Positions 1-10,950 of a stretch of 64,000 nt of DNA are shown here, piece after piece. This stretch comes from Malachius bipustulatus (lineage: Eukaryota > Arthropoda > Insecta > Coleoptera > Melyridae). Below the pieces are notes generated by a model. It was not told where the DNA came from, ran no database searches, and was given only the letters and a program-made list of their open reading frames with translations. Location of the stretch: positions 496,001 through 560,000 of the forward strand of contig OU342635.1 of assembly GCA_910589415.1 (NCBI GenBank), in the 5' to 3' direction. Each line of letters opens with the position of its first letter. Positions within the stretch are counted from its first letter, which is position 1. The position numbers and the translations under genes were made by a program.

Positions 1-1045
1 CCTGGGAAAATTTTATACACTCGGGCATTAGCATCCCTACACATTATTTCCAACAATTCCAACTCATTAATATTAATCATTATGATATTCAATATTCCGT
101 GAACCTTCGTTCTTTATTTTATGCTGTGCGGGTAGAAGAAGACTGACTGGCTGAAGAAGAGAAATCTTGCGCCTTGCGCGCCAACAGCGTGTTCAGAACG
201 TCAGAGTGCATCAGAAAGAATCGGATAGAAAATGTGAGACTTTAAAAGAGATAAACTATTTAAAAGTCAGGCCCTCTTGTTAGGGGCTCTTTGCCTCTCT
301 CTCACTTGCAATTGCACTAGGTTTATATTACCTATTATTTTTAAATAAGTATTAGGTCGATTCTACCAAAGACGGACGTCGAATTTATATTTCAATAATA
401 TCGCCTCAACTTCATAGTATGTATAATAATTCCCAAATTCGTCGCTAAAATTTACGAAAAATCTACTCTCACTTTGATCTGCGTCACGTAAAGTCGAGGT
501 AATCTTCACGCAATTTAGGTTAGGTGATTTAGATTAGTATACCGTAGAATTGTGTATTACTCATGTTTCGGTTTATTTGGGGGGAGTTACTTATTGTGTT
601 TTGTTCTGTAAGTTATTTAATTATTATCTACTGCATGTATTCATTGGACTTTTTGCCCTTAAGGAGCATTTTTGATTGTTTAACATAGACTTGTTTTCAG
701 GCAATTATTTTGTAGTTTAAATATTAAAAAAAAAATTAAGTAGAGTAGCGAAAGCTAGACTTCGCCTTTGTATGATAAGTATTGTCTATTGCAATACTAA
801 GTTAAAATAAAGACACTTTTTTTTCTGTTTCTTTACATGGTCACAAGATTGTCGTTAAAATGTAAAAAAAAATATATAAAAATATTCTGCAAGATGTCAC
901 TATAGTGGGGATAAAACGAAATGTGGTACATGAAAAAAAAAAACCTCTTGATGAGTAATACCTGTCTATTAAATTCCATTAAAATATTCAGAGCGGTATT
1001 ACAGATATTATGAAAAAAAAAAATTATACATTTTTTTTTTAAACT
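1..1045. other. AT-rich sequence, no gene seen
   Basis: I see no convincing exon, RNA gene or intact transposon here. There are several homopolymer A/T runs (around 727, 1010 and 1031) and short open frames without recognisable protein content. Confidence 0.5.
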
Positions 1046-1048
1046 TTA

Positions 1049-1170
1049 CCACCCTGTATCTCAAAAATTAAGACTTTTAGGACATACGTTCTTATGAAGT
1101 TTTCTTCTTAAAATGGACCCAAAAATCACCCCCTTAAATATTGACATTCAATTACAAAACACCCTGTATA
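1049..1170. repeat. MITE end fragment (CACCCTGTA family)
   Basis: Two CACCCTGTA motifs lie in the same orientation at about 1049-1058 and 1159-1168; the first is followed by ATCTCAAAAA. The same pair of motifs recurs in the element at 14347-14698 and at 17813-17935. I infer a one-ended remnant of a Tc1/mariner-like non-autonomous element. No matching left terminus was found. Confidence 0.45.
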
Positions 1171-2055
1171 CCTAAATAATATAGGTACCTAAATTACGTC
1201 GAATCGTCGACGCAAATGAAGTCTAAACTGCTATTTGGGTTCAATTCTACTTCAGCTTACTTCATGCTCATGCTTCATGCGTTTGCTTTACTTTTACCTA
1301 TCGAATTCAAAATATGTCATTTGGACTTTGGAGAGCTCCCCAACTTTACTCATGCTTCTTTTCATTCACTCATCATGCATCTCTCTCAACTCACTAGCTA
1401 AAAAATAGCTGCTTACCTTTAGGAATAATCTCAGAATAATCTTTATTATCTTCTCACAACTCTATTCAACATGGCAATAGCTGCTTACCTTTGAGAATAA
1501 TCTTTATTGCAGTGCATCAACTTCGAAAGTTGCAATCTTTAATTTTGGTTAATTTTTGTATGCTGTTTCTCGTAAAAGACCACTGCTTCACCCCTCGTTA
1601 TTATTTTTCCTTAGAAAACCTGTAATATGCTCCTCATTTACATACCTGATCTACTTGCTTACCGACACACCAGCTGGATATCAATCCAATACGTTAATAC
1701 TTAATACTCAGGGTTTCTTGCAAGATTTATTGAGTTTCCTTTTTCCGACAGCTCGTCCAAGTCTTGATCATGTTAAATTTATTTCAACGGAAATTTGCCA
1801 AAATTTACTTTATTTTTCTTCACTTTCACCACGAAGAGGCATTTTTGTGAAATGGTTATAACTGAGATTTGTCTGTATTAAAAACACATCGATACTTCAC
1901 AGTATTACACCTCAAAATTCGTTAGTTTTAGGTTCGGACCACTTCTGACAACTGTTGTAGACTAATTTGTAGAGGCACAGGGAAACACCGTATTTCTACA
2001 ACTATTTTTATTCAACTCTAATCTCGTAACACTTCGTAATTGATTATTATTAGAA

Positions 2056-2330
2056 TATATAAGAATACATTGAGTAGCAGCCCGGAGCGTTTCCATTTCC
2101 TCACTGATCTTGTTCGCGTTGAACTCTGTCTGTCCTCGTTCGACGTCTCCCCACCGCGGCTGCTTGCAGACGGTCGGTGGTTCCCCGTCAGACCACCGTA
2201 CTGCCGGCGGCGGAAGCAGCCCAGGACAGCTACCGACGAGGTGGTCCCACAGTGTTCCCCGTCAGACCACCGTACTGCCGGCGGCGGAAGCAGCCAAGGA
2301 CAGCTACCGACGAGGTGGTCCCACAAGGTA
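2056..2330 (+). repeat. GC-rich island with a 74-bp tandem duplication
   Basis: A segment starting TTCCCCGTCAGACCACCG at 2181 is repeated almost exactly at 2255, period 74 bp, ending near 2328. The island stands out as GC-rich in AT-rich surroundings. A TATATAAG box lies upstream at 2056-2063 and a GTATGA donor-like sequence follows the second repeat at about 2327. It could be a promoter plus non-coding first exon, or part of a retrotransposon LTR. Overlapping open frames on both strands seem to be by-products of the GC-rich repeat. A second GC-rich patch without identity lies at 2660-2880. Confidence 0.5.
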
Positions 2331-2919
2331 TGATTTCAAATGCGATCTTAAAATAAATTACCCATGCAAATCACAAGACAAAACACAGATAATTTCTTTT
2401 TTTTTTGACGGTATTAATTTACAAATAATGAGCTGTATGTTAATAGAGCTTTTCAAATGGGGCTAGAAGGACCATAAAATGAACGAAGATTGTTCATGGA
2501 GCATAAATTTGAACGGATGGGATTATTAATGAATTAATCGACGGGAAGAAAATAACAATGGAAGATGGTTGACCTACCTTTTTAACGACGTTAGGTGATG
2601 AGTCTAAATACCATAACCAGTTGATTGATTAAATTCAATAATAATCTTGTTGTTCGATGTGGTAGACAGCTTCGCACGGGCCCGGCATGTATTTTCCTGC
2701 TTCTGAAGGGGCGAAGACAGGACACGACGAACAGTGAAGAAGTTCACAATACGAAATATATTTTCACTCCGACCACGGTGACGACTCGTTATCTACTTAC
2801 TGCCGCCCGGTCTCGCGACGGTGACGACACCTGTGCCCTTGCGCATAGACGTTATAGGTCGAACCAAGGGACGTGGTAAAAAGGAAGGCGGCAAGGATTT
2901 TTAAAAATGAACATGAAAC

Positions 2920-4056
2920 AGTATCTATAATTTTTTTTCGAAAACTCAAAAAGAAGAAAGTTATAAGCCTCCAAAGTTGATTTTTTTAAATCAATATTTT
3001 TTTATAACTTTTTTTCTAGTGTACGGATTTTCTTAAAATTTGACACACTTGCCACTGATGTTGCTTTACATCCTTGGTCCAAATTAGACTTGAATCCCTC
3101 GAAATCAAAAGGCCTTAACTGCCCTTGACCTTCAAAAAAGGCCTATAACTTTTTTCGTAATATTTTTTTCTGAGTTTTGAAGACGCACAATTGAAGAACA
3201 TGAAGAAATATTCGGAAAAGGTCCTCTTTGTCTATCACGATAAAATGACCTGTTTCCGAGTAAAACTGTTTTAAAAATTTACTTGCACTAAAATTGATCA
3301 CCATAAACTATGATCATTCTGCAACAATACCAAAGCATGTTTTGGGAACGGTGGCAGGGTTGCCTAGGAAACAAGACGTTTGCTTTGGATTTAATTTTGA
3401 CAGCAATTTATTTTTTTTTTTGTATTAAAATTATTTTATTATTTTATTAAAAAAAAATGATTAAAATTTTTTTTCATTTTCAAAAAAAAAATCATTACCA
3501 AGTCTATTTATATACGAATGTCTCTGTTTTGTACATAACTAGGCAATCCTGCAGCTGTTTCCAAAGCATGCTTTGGTGTTGTTGCAGAATGATCATAATT
3601 ATTTATGTGATCAATTTTAGTGCAAGCAAATTTTTAAAACAGTTTTACTCGGAAACGGGTCATTTTATCGTGATAGACAAAGAGGACCTTTTCCGAATAT
3701 TTCTGCACGTTCTTCAATTGTGCGTCTTCAAAACTCAGAAAAAAATATTACGAAAAAAGTTATAGGCCTTTTTTGAAGGTCAAGGGCAGTTAAGGCCTTT
3801 TGATTTCGAGGGATTCAAGTCTAATTTGGACCAAGGATGTAAAGCAACATCGGTGACAAGTGTGTCAAATTTTAAGAAAATCCGTACACGAGAAAAAAAG
3901 TTATAAAAAAATATTGATTTAAAAAAATCAACTTTGGAGGCTTATAACTTTCTTCTTTTTGAGTTTTCGAAAAAAAATTATAGATACTTTTGGCAATATT
4001 TCATCAAGAAGAATCACCTCCTTAATTTTTTGCTCAAAATTTCCGGACACCCTGTA
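2920..4056. mobile_element. Large foldback element, about 450-bp inverted arms
   Basis: The left arm (about 2920-3372) is repeated in inverse orientation at about 3539-3990, with a spacer of some 165 bp that is mostly A/T. Landmarks include CTTTGGAGGCTTATAACTTT in the right arm and its complement on the left. The right side continues to GGACACCCTGTA at 4056, the terminus of the TACAGGGTG family. No matching left terminus was found before 2920, so that end looks truncated or diverged. The arms encode no protein. A transcript would form a very long hairpin. Confidence 0.85.
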
Positions 4057-4058
4057 TA

Positions 4059-4741
4059 CAGGGTGTCCCGTATCGTTATGTTCAAAATTTTTGAGCATAT
4101 AGTAGGCTTAATTTTGAGCCCAAAAAACCCAAAAGTGACAGGTCTATCTTTATTCGTTACGAAGTTACAGGCCTAAGAACATTATGACTAGTATAACAAG
4201 ATTCAACTTTGTAAGCCACACAACCACATTTGTTGTGGTTTATGCTAATAATTTATTGTTATGGTAACGACATGAGTAAACGTCACCGAAATAAACATTA
4301 GTAGAGGCTCCCCTGCTCATACGAAATGGCATTAGGATTCAAATGGATGGGGCACCAGCATATTTCGGAGCACAAGCATAATATTGGTGTTTGTAACTAA
4401 ATACCAGAGAGAAATTATTATTTGATCGTATTCAGCAAGCTGGTCAAGAGATAGGTACGCGAAAAAATACGAGAAAACTGCGACTTTTGCAATAGGCCTC
4501 CGAGCACAAGCTTGTATTCAGCAAGGAATAGTACATTTACATGATAAACTAAAGATTTGGTCACTAAAATAAGCTTTATGTGGTTTTCAAAGTTAAATCT
4601 GGTATTTACTAGACATTATTTTCTTAGGCCTGTAACTTCGTAACGAATAAAGATAGACCTGCCACTTTTGGGTTTTTTAGGCTTAGAAATAAGCCTACTA
4701 TATGCTCACAAGATTTGAACATAACGATACGGGACACCCTG
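4059..4741 (+). mobile_element. 683-bp MITE, copy 1 (CAGGGTGTCCCGTATCG ends)
   Basis: It starts CAGGGTGTCCCGTATCG and ends with the complement CGATACGGGACACCCTG. Terminal inverted repeats are about 125 bp, reaching the motif CTTAGGCCTGTAACTTCG. TATA flanks both ends (4055-4058 and 4742-4745), as expected for a TA-targeting Tc1/mariner-like element. The interior has no usable open frame. A second copy of the same length, in reverse orientation, lies at 41825-42507. The left end abuts the end of the 2920-4056 foldback, giving a perfect palindrome across the junction. Confidence 0.92.
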
Positions 4742-4745
4742 TATA

Positions 4746-5016
4746 GAGAATTATTCTTAGATTTGAAATTAACTGCCACAGTATCTATTGCATGAATATT
4801 ATCGAAAAGCGTGCCGTCCCTGTGAAGGTCAGTGATGTGCGCATCAACCGAATCAGAGACCGCCAACTTAGCACCACCTCCCCTTGATTTGTTCAGGTCG
4901 GCACGATCACTATTCACTTTTGAAAACGCTGAAGCTCGGGGGGAACAGTTCAGCATCGTTGACCGAGTCACCCAGCCAAGTTTCCGTTATTTGAAACACC
5001 TGAAACAACGGACAAA
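4746..5016 (-). pseudogene. Non-LTR retrotransposon endonuclease fragment
   Basis: On the minus strand one frame reads ITETWLGDSVNDAELFPPSF from about 4990 down to 4920. After a frameshift near 4917 it continues with DRADLNKSRGGG and SDSVDAHITDL to the edge of the neighbouring MITE. ITETWL and the following SRGGG block are typical of the APE-type endonuclease domain at the N-terminus of LINE ORF2 proteins, which nicks target DNA. Only the front of the domain remains: no reverse transcriptase follows, because the 683-bp MITE sits directly downstream. Clade (Jockey/CR1 type) not determined. Confidence 0.7.
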
Positions 5017-5104
5017 AAAAAAAAAAGTTATAGAAGGTCGAAGTATTGGTATTAAAGACCCCAGACCCCTTACGTTTTGGTAAAACAGACAGACTTCAGA
5101 CACA

Positions 5105-5196
5105 GAACCAATATTATATAGAAAACTGTCATTATTTTTTCATGTAGAATCATCCCCTGAAGTTTGTCGCACTTATTTACCAACACCCTGTATATT
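5105..5196. repeat. MITE right-end fragment
   Basis: The last ~65 bp before 5196 (GTCATTATTTTTTCATG ... CAACACCCTGTA) resemble the right end of the foldback at 2920-4056 (GCAATATTTCATCAAG ... GGACACCCTGTA). I infer a solitary end of the same family. Confidence 0.5.
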
Positions 5197-5227
5197 GTCA
5201 TACTACGCTGGAAAATAATTCATTGTA

Positions 5228-5999
5228 TAGTGCGCGAGAAAAGTAAGGAATAAATTCGATAAAACGAAAAGCGCTGTTTTTTTGGAAAATTGGAAAAAAC
5301 AGGTCGATTTTGTTTTTGAGTTGTTCAACTTTCGACATAATATTGGGGTATACAGGGTGATGCGCGAAAAAATGGTGACGTCATCGTCATTTTTTTAAAT
5401 GCTTATTTTTTATTTCATTTTTTGATACTTCATTTAACTGCCAATACGGTAATGTAATCAATTTGTAACCTTAAATAAGGAAATTTCTGAGAAAACAGGT
5501 TGTGAGTCGAAATTGTGTGCACTTTTTACTGGGTGTGAAAATCGGAACATTAACGATAAAAAAAATCAAATAAAAATGACTGTTTCCATGGTAATTTTAT
5601 AAGATCTGTCTATTAAATTAAGTCTAATAAATTAAATCTGTTATAGGTAAATTCGAGGGTAAATTAAATTAAATCAAATGTATTAAATCAGTCTAAATTA
5701 AGTTCTTTTCTCAGAAGTTTCGTCATTTAAAGTTAACAAAACGATTACATTACTGCATTGGAAATTGAATTGAATTAAGTCAATTTCATCAAAAAATGGA
5801 ATAAAAAATAAGGGTTGCCATTTAAAGAAATGCCGATGACGTCACCACTTTTTCGCGCATCACCCTGTATACCCCAGTATTATGTCAAAAGTTGAACAAC
5901 TCAAAAACAAAATCGACCTGTTTTTTTATTTTTTTTTTCAAAAAAAAAAACAGCGCTTTCCGTTTTCTCGAATTTATTCCTTACTTTTCTCGGGCACTG
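5228..5999. mobile_element. Outer palindromic MITE (CAGTGCCCGAG ends), carrying an insert
   Basis: Inverted arms at 5228-5350 and 5870-5999 share GAGAAAAGTAAGGAATAAAT at the outside and run inward to TTGGGGTA / TACCCC. TA dinucleotides flank both ends (5226-5227, 6000-6001), as for Tc1/mariner-type insertions. Without the inner insert the element would be a near-perfect palindrome of about 255 bp. No coding capacity. Confidence 0.85.
5353..5867. mobile_element. Inner MITE nested at the centre of the outer one
   Basis: It begins CAGGGTGATGCGCGAAAAAA, ends with the complement TTTTTCGCGCATCACCCTG, and has TA on both sides (5351-5352, 5868-5869). Inverted similarity continues inward through GTGACGTCATC and the AAAAAATG blocks to about 5460 and 5750. 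The middle is AT-rich and non-coding. Confidence 0.85.
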
Positions 6000-6001
6000 T
6001 A

Positions 6002-8918
6002 TGTAAAAATACACAGGGCGCTATTTAATTTTTTTAAGGGTGGACTTAAGGGTTGTTTATGTGTCAGTTGTTTTCATACTGTCATCATGTTAAAGAGCTT
6101 TAAGAATTATATTAATGCTGCATTTATTTGGTTCGATTATTTCAATCTGACTATGAGATATAAATTAAGTCTGGGACACCTGTATACTAACTATGGTTAA
6201 GTGAAAAAGATATAACATTACCTCCACACAAAAATATTCTGTATATTCACCAGTAAAGTTGTGCTATTTTTATTATATTCTCCTTCTTTGCCGAATCCAT
6301 TCTAAAATAATTTAAACTCGGAGCGGCAATATTTTATAAACTTATCAAGAGACTACATAGAACGAACAGTGCAGCTTGAGACGAGAATGGAAAGAGTAAC
6401 AAAGTGGAAAAGACTGATGACGAATTTCCAACGAACATAAATATTCCTCTGGTTCTGGACTGTAATACATTCTGAAACAATTTGTCTGGTAACAGTGATG
6501 TAATGTGTGGGATATAGCAGATGGTGTGTTTGCTCTGAGAAAAAGTCTAAAAGATATCTATTTACTTCCTTAGATTCTAATTAAATGGCAATAAGATTAC
6601 TACAGAGAAGGAGTAAAAGAGGCTCGAATTTAACAGCTGTTTTTTTCGCTTATCAGGATGGTAATGTTTGACTTTTGGAGTTATTTTCACGAAACCTACA
6701 TTGAAATACTTAAAATAATGATTAGAATAAAGTCAATAAGAGAGTATGAAAAAAGGATACGCCAAACAAGATTCTTTTTAAGTACCTCGGCCTTTTATAT
6801 ATTTATTTTAAAATTTATTTATTGAGCCATATTGAGGGGTAAAAGTCCATAAAAACGATAATAATAAAAAATAAAAGGTCTACCAACAAAAAAAAAACTT
6901 TCGCATTAATTGTTAATTATAAGTATATTTTTTAATTATTAGCACATTAGTTTTGAATATCCCTCACATTTTCAAATTTGATTCCTGCAATTTTTCGCCA
7001 TCAAAGCTTATTATAAACATATTCCGTGAGCCTTCCCTGATGGCGGATAGGGGGCCGTCCAATATGCATGTCAAATTAAATACCCGGAGCTGACTAAAAC
7101 CAGCAAACCAGATGGTAGAGGACATAGAACCCACACAGCCTCGCCCGGTGCGATACCATCTTTCCGGCTTAGGCTGCGTGAAATTGCCTTAAAGAGCCGA
7201 CGTTTCGTTGCTGTGTCAAATTCCGGTCCATGGGGTGGGAAATAAAAAAATGCATGGATGGCGTTCCCGGGGTTAAAATTTTCCAGAGTTAAAACGACCA
7301 CCCATTGGATCTCCGGGCGGAGGCTGATCCAGGGGCACATTCATGCAAGAGCAAGAACAGTAACATCAATTCAGTACACCAACATCTGCAGGCAAAAAAA
7401 ACTTCATACTATGTATACAAATTTTAAACATGACACACACTTTATATTCTTAGGTATATTTATCAATTTTTAGGTTTTTTAACATTTATAAAGACACGCA
7501 TAAGGCAAACATACATAGCTTGGTGTAAGTATAATAACAGGACATCAAATTAAGAGCAAAAGGCGGTTAGAAAGTTTAATGTAAATGTAGAACATTAACA
7601 GTAAAATTTTCACAGTATAATCTAAAATACAGAGGTTTTGGCTTTGGTGATGCTGGAAAAGTTAATTTATTAAAGAGTATATGTGGATGAAAACTCTTCA
7701 TGATTAAAATTCTATCGTTTCTGCCTTCGAAATTTTCTTTAAATAGTTGAGTCAGCAACCATGTCATCAATAATTCTTATTTTTTTATTACTTTGTTTTG
7801 GAATATTTTCTTTCTGACAGAAATACAAATGATTTATCTAAATATCTAAAAGAAAAATACAATATGAATATCGCAGTAGCACATCCACTATGAAAATCAC
7901 ATTTTTTATGACCCTAAGATAAAAATAGCGAAACGTTCTACAGCGTCAACTTATTTCAACAAACGATAACGTTAGAAGATGAGAAAAACGTCCCATTTTC
8001 TCAACAAGCTATTGATAAGACTTTCACACATCGCATAATCTGGATAAGAGAGTGGAAGAGAGAAAGAAAAAGCGGAGCGTACAACATCATGCATGTTACA
8101 CACGTCTTGAATATCGAGCTATCGCCTTACAAGGAGACTGCTTTAGTGGATGAATTGCACATAAAGGTTTTCAGGATACTGCTTCAAGGGATATTCCTGG
8201 AACATCTCCGAGACTCTTGAGTTATTAATAGCGGACCAGCGAACAAACAAACCTCATCCTCTGAATAAGATACGAAGGGAAGATACAACGGTAGATGCGA
8301 TTGGTGATTTCAATTTAAAAAAATAAGGAGTTAGCAGTTAGAGGAAGTTAGTAAAATTGGCCATAGTAAAGCCAACGACAGATTTCGAAAAAGTAATTAG
8401 CCGTATTAATAATCAGAGGCTTAGTAGGGTTTTAACTAGTTGGCTACTAAGAGATATGAGATTATTTCAACAATATAATTTTTTTGTAGCGACTGTTTAA
8501 TAATGTGTTAGTGGCCACTAAATGTTTTTTTATTTATAGAGAGTTTTTAGTTCACTGTTAAACCGTTAGAGTATACGAAATCATCTTTAACCTTTAACGT
8601 GATCGTGATTTTATCTTTTTTATGACGTTTCCTAAATACATTCGTAAATACACTTCACACTCGATGAGACTGTTCATTTACTGTATGTAATTCGCATTCA
8701 AGTTGTCAAGTTTTAGGGCATTAAAGTTTTATCAAATTTAAAATTATGAGACTCGATTTTTTTTATTGAAACTGATTGTAAGAGGAAATTGTTTTATAAA
8801 AATGTGTTCTATAATAATTATTATAATAATATGAAAGATGGTGTCAAAAAGGAATTATTATCGAGTAAAATGTCAGAATGACTCCTCGAATGTGACATCA
8901 TATGCGCGAAGCCGACAT
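6002..8918. other. Gene-poor stretch with one GC-rich island
   Basis: Mostly AT-rich DNA without a supportable gene. At about 7030-7345 there is a GC-richer block with an open minus-strand frame of 89 codons (LFKAISRSLSRKD, PGEAVWVLCPLPSG). Its composition suggests a fragment of a transposon 5' region, but I do not recognise it. Nothing else was identified between 7350 and 8918. Confidence 0.4.
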
Positions 8919-10821
8919 TTATGTTTTCTTCTTGCTTAATCTCTTACCGCAAGGGTGGCAGAGGTTTACATAATATTATGTGGAACAGTTTTCATGAAAC
9001 CACATTTGACAATGAACACACTGAATCCAGTCCTCTTGTTTCGTTGTCACATTATATTCTTCGCCGCATCCTACACACGCTGCGCCATCTTCTTCAAAAG
9101 GGCTATCGTCTGATTCTTGCGAGTTAAAATCAGTGTCTTCTTCTGTCGATGATTCGTACGAGATGGTTTCTTTGCTTTTGTATGCTTTTTGATTGTGGTT
9201 TCTTTTTTCTGTTTTTGCATTTTAGTTTCTTTTTTCTTCTTTTTGTCTATTACTTTTTGCTTCTCTGTTTGCTTGGTTTTTCGGTTTTTAATATGCTCCG
9301 GTGATGTTAGAACAAGAGCTACTTACTTAGCTTTCTTCCTTGCTTTTTCAACACCAGATGATGACGTACTTATTGGTACTGGATTAATCTTATTTCACAT
9401 TTTACCAGGTGTGTCTTCATAATGGTTTGTTTCTACGGCAGCGTTTCTTGATGATGAAGCCACATTTTCAGAATTTCTTGGAGGAGTTATTAGTTCTTGG
9501 TGGCTGGAGGACGCCCTATCTGGGTCTATGATATTCATAACGTTTTCGTCAATCGTCAGTCTGTGTATTATTGGCTTCATTAGGAGGTTCGATATTTTTT
9601 ATGTTATTTTCTTCGGAGCATAGAAAAGCATAATCTGGTATAGCTCCTGGATTAAAGGGGCAAATGCCTGTTGCCCGAAATGCAGAAACGGCATCATTAA
9701 CAGTTGCCGATTTTGACCAGGCGTCAGATAATAATTATTGTCCAAATAGCAACCTGGATATTTTTCTGGTCGGATTTGCCCTAATGTACATGCATTATGA
9801 AAATGCGCCTTGAAACTTTTGAAAAAGGCCATGTCTAACGGTTGCAAGAACTGAGTAGTATGGCTGGGCAGACATAGCAATATAAAGTCATGTTCCTCGG
9901 CATATTCAAGCAATTCAGGAGAATTACAATGACTCGCATGACCTTCCAGTATTAGACTAACCTTACCATCGGGCTTTCTTGGCACGAAATGAGACTTCAG
10001 CCAAGTAAACATCAAATCAGTACTAATGTATGCAGACTTTTCGTTCATGTATACCACCGAACCAGGAGGCATGCCATCTTCAAATTCAGGTTTCTTATTT
10101 TTACCTTTAAAGATGCACGCCGGTGGTATAAAAAAAGCTTCAGCGTTGCAGCAGGAAATCACTGTAATGGTTTCTCCCTTCTCCGGTGATGTTATAGCGG
10201 CCACATTTTTAGATCCTTTTCCTGCGATGACGTATCCTGGTTTATTATTGAGCTGTAAGCCGGTCTCGTCCATATTGAAAATATTGCTAGGTTTATTTAT
10301 TAGGCCAGCTTCATTAAGTGTAGCTTCTAAAAGGTTGAAATAACTGGCTACTTCTTGTCTGTTCATACCTTGGCAACGAGCTAGCGAGACCCCTTCTGCT
10401 TTTCTAACACTCCAACTCAGGATTTCGCTTCATAAACATATGCAGCCAGTCATAGCCGGCCATTCTCTTTTGTCGGTTAAACTTGTGTGCGATATTCAGT
10501 TGCTCTGCCAAACTAAATGCCATTGATCTTATTCAATCCCGAGTTGGGGCAAAACCGTGCTTTTGTAATTTTTGGATATGACACTTTAGTTTTTTCTCAT
10601 TGGCTCTACCGAGTATTGAATCGGGCCCCAGTCTTCTTTTTGCAAAGTCTTTTTTCTTCAGGCGTCTCCTTCCTTGATGTTGGAGGGGGTACATTAAAAT
10701 TTCGGGCAGCTTCTCTGATTCCCATCGTACCTTATTGGACAGAATTTGCAGCCATACGCAACTGTTCTTCAGTCCACTGCGCTCTTCGTACCGTACATTT
10801 TCTTTTGTATTCAGTTGGCAT
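8919..10821 (-). pseudogene. Pogo/Tigger-like transposase, broken
   Basis: Reading leftward from ATG at 10821: a psq-type helix-turn-helix (RRAQWTEEQLRMAANSVQ, stop, GTMGIREAARNFNVPPPTSR); then MAFSLAEQLNIAHKFNRQKR and AGYDWLHMFMKRNPELS; then a DDE domain in the 255-codon frame 10366-9599. Catalytic positions are Asp in FNMDETGLQ (about 10270), Glu where Asp is expected in LILEGHASH (about 9946), and Asp in QPLDMAFFKSF. A frameshift near 9725 leads to TVNDAVSAFRATGICPFNPG. The C-terminus has a PHD-like zinc finger, CVGCGEE...WIQCVHCQMWFHENC...CHPC, near 9105-8935, also with a stop. Family role: cut-and-paste transposition in the nucleus. Stops, frameshifts and the Asp-to-Glu change make this copy dead. 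Confidence 0.9.
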
Positions 10822-10867
10822 GTTCCTAAAAAGATAAACACGTTTTTACAGACTATTTTTTGTCTCA

Positions 10868-10950
10868 TGGGATAGATGGCTCATGGGCCATTTATACCGT
10901 AAGCTACTGAGCCATCTCTCCCACCACTACAGGAGAGTTGGCTCACTAAA
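10868..10950. repeat. Repeated GGCTCA/TGAGCC motifs upstream of the transposase
   Basis: The 80 bp upstream of the pogo-like gene hold GATGGCTCATGGGCC, CTACTGAGCCATCTCTCC and GAGAGTTGGCTCACTAAA. Such clustered motifs in both orientations could be subterminal transposase-binding sites, with the element end near GTTGGCTCACTA. I found no clear inverted partner on the left side of the gene, so the element borders are undefined. Confidence 0.35.

Noticed and set aside
2018..2466. Three overlapping ~100-codon frames as a gene
   Set aside because: All arise from the GC-rich 74-bp duplication read in different frames and strands; none resembles a known protein.
9599..10366. Intact transposase gene
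   Set aside because: The 255-codon frame covers only the DDE core; its C-terminal 37 residues are out of frame with the family, the N-terminal DNA-binding part is separated by a stop and frameshifts, and one catalytic Asp is changed.
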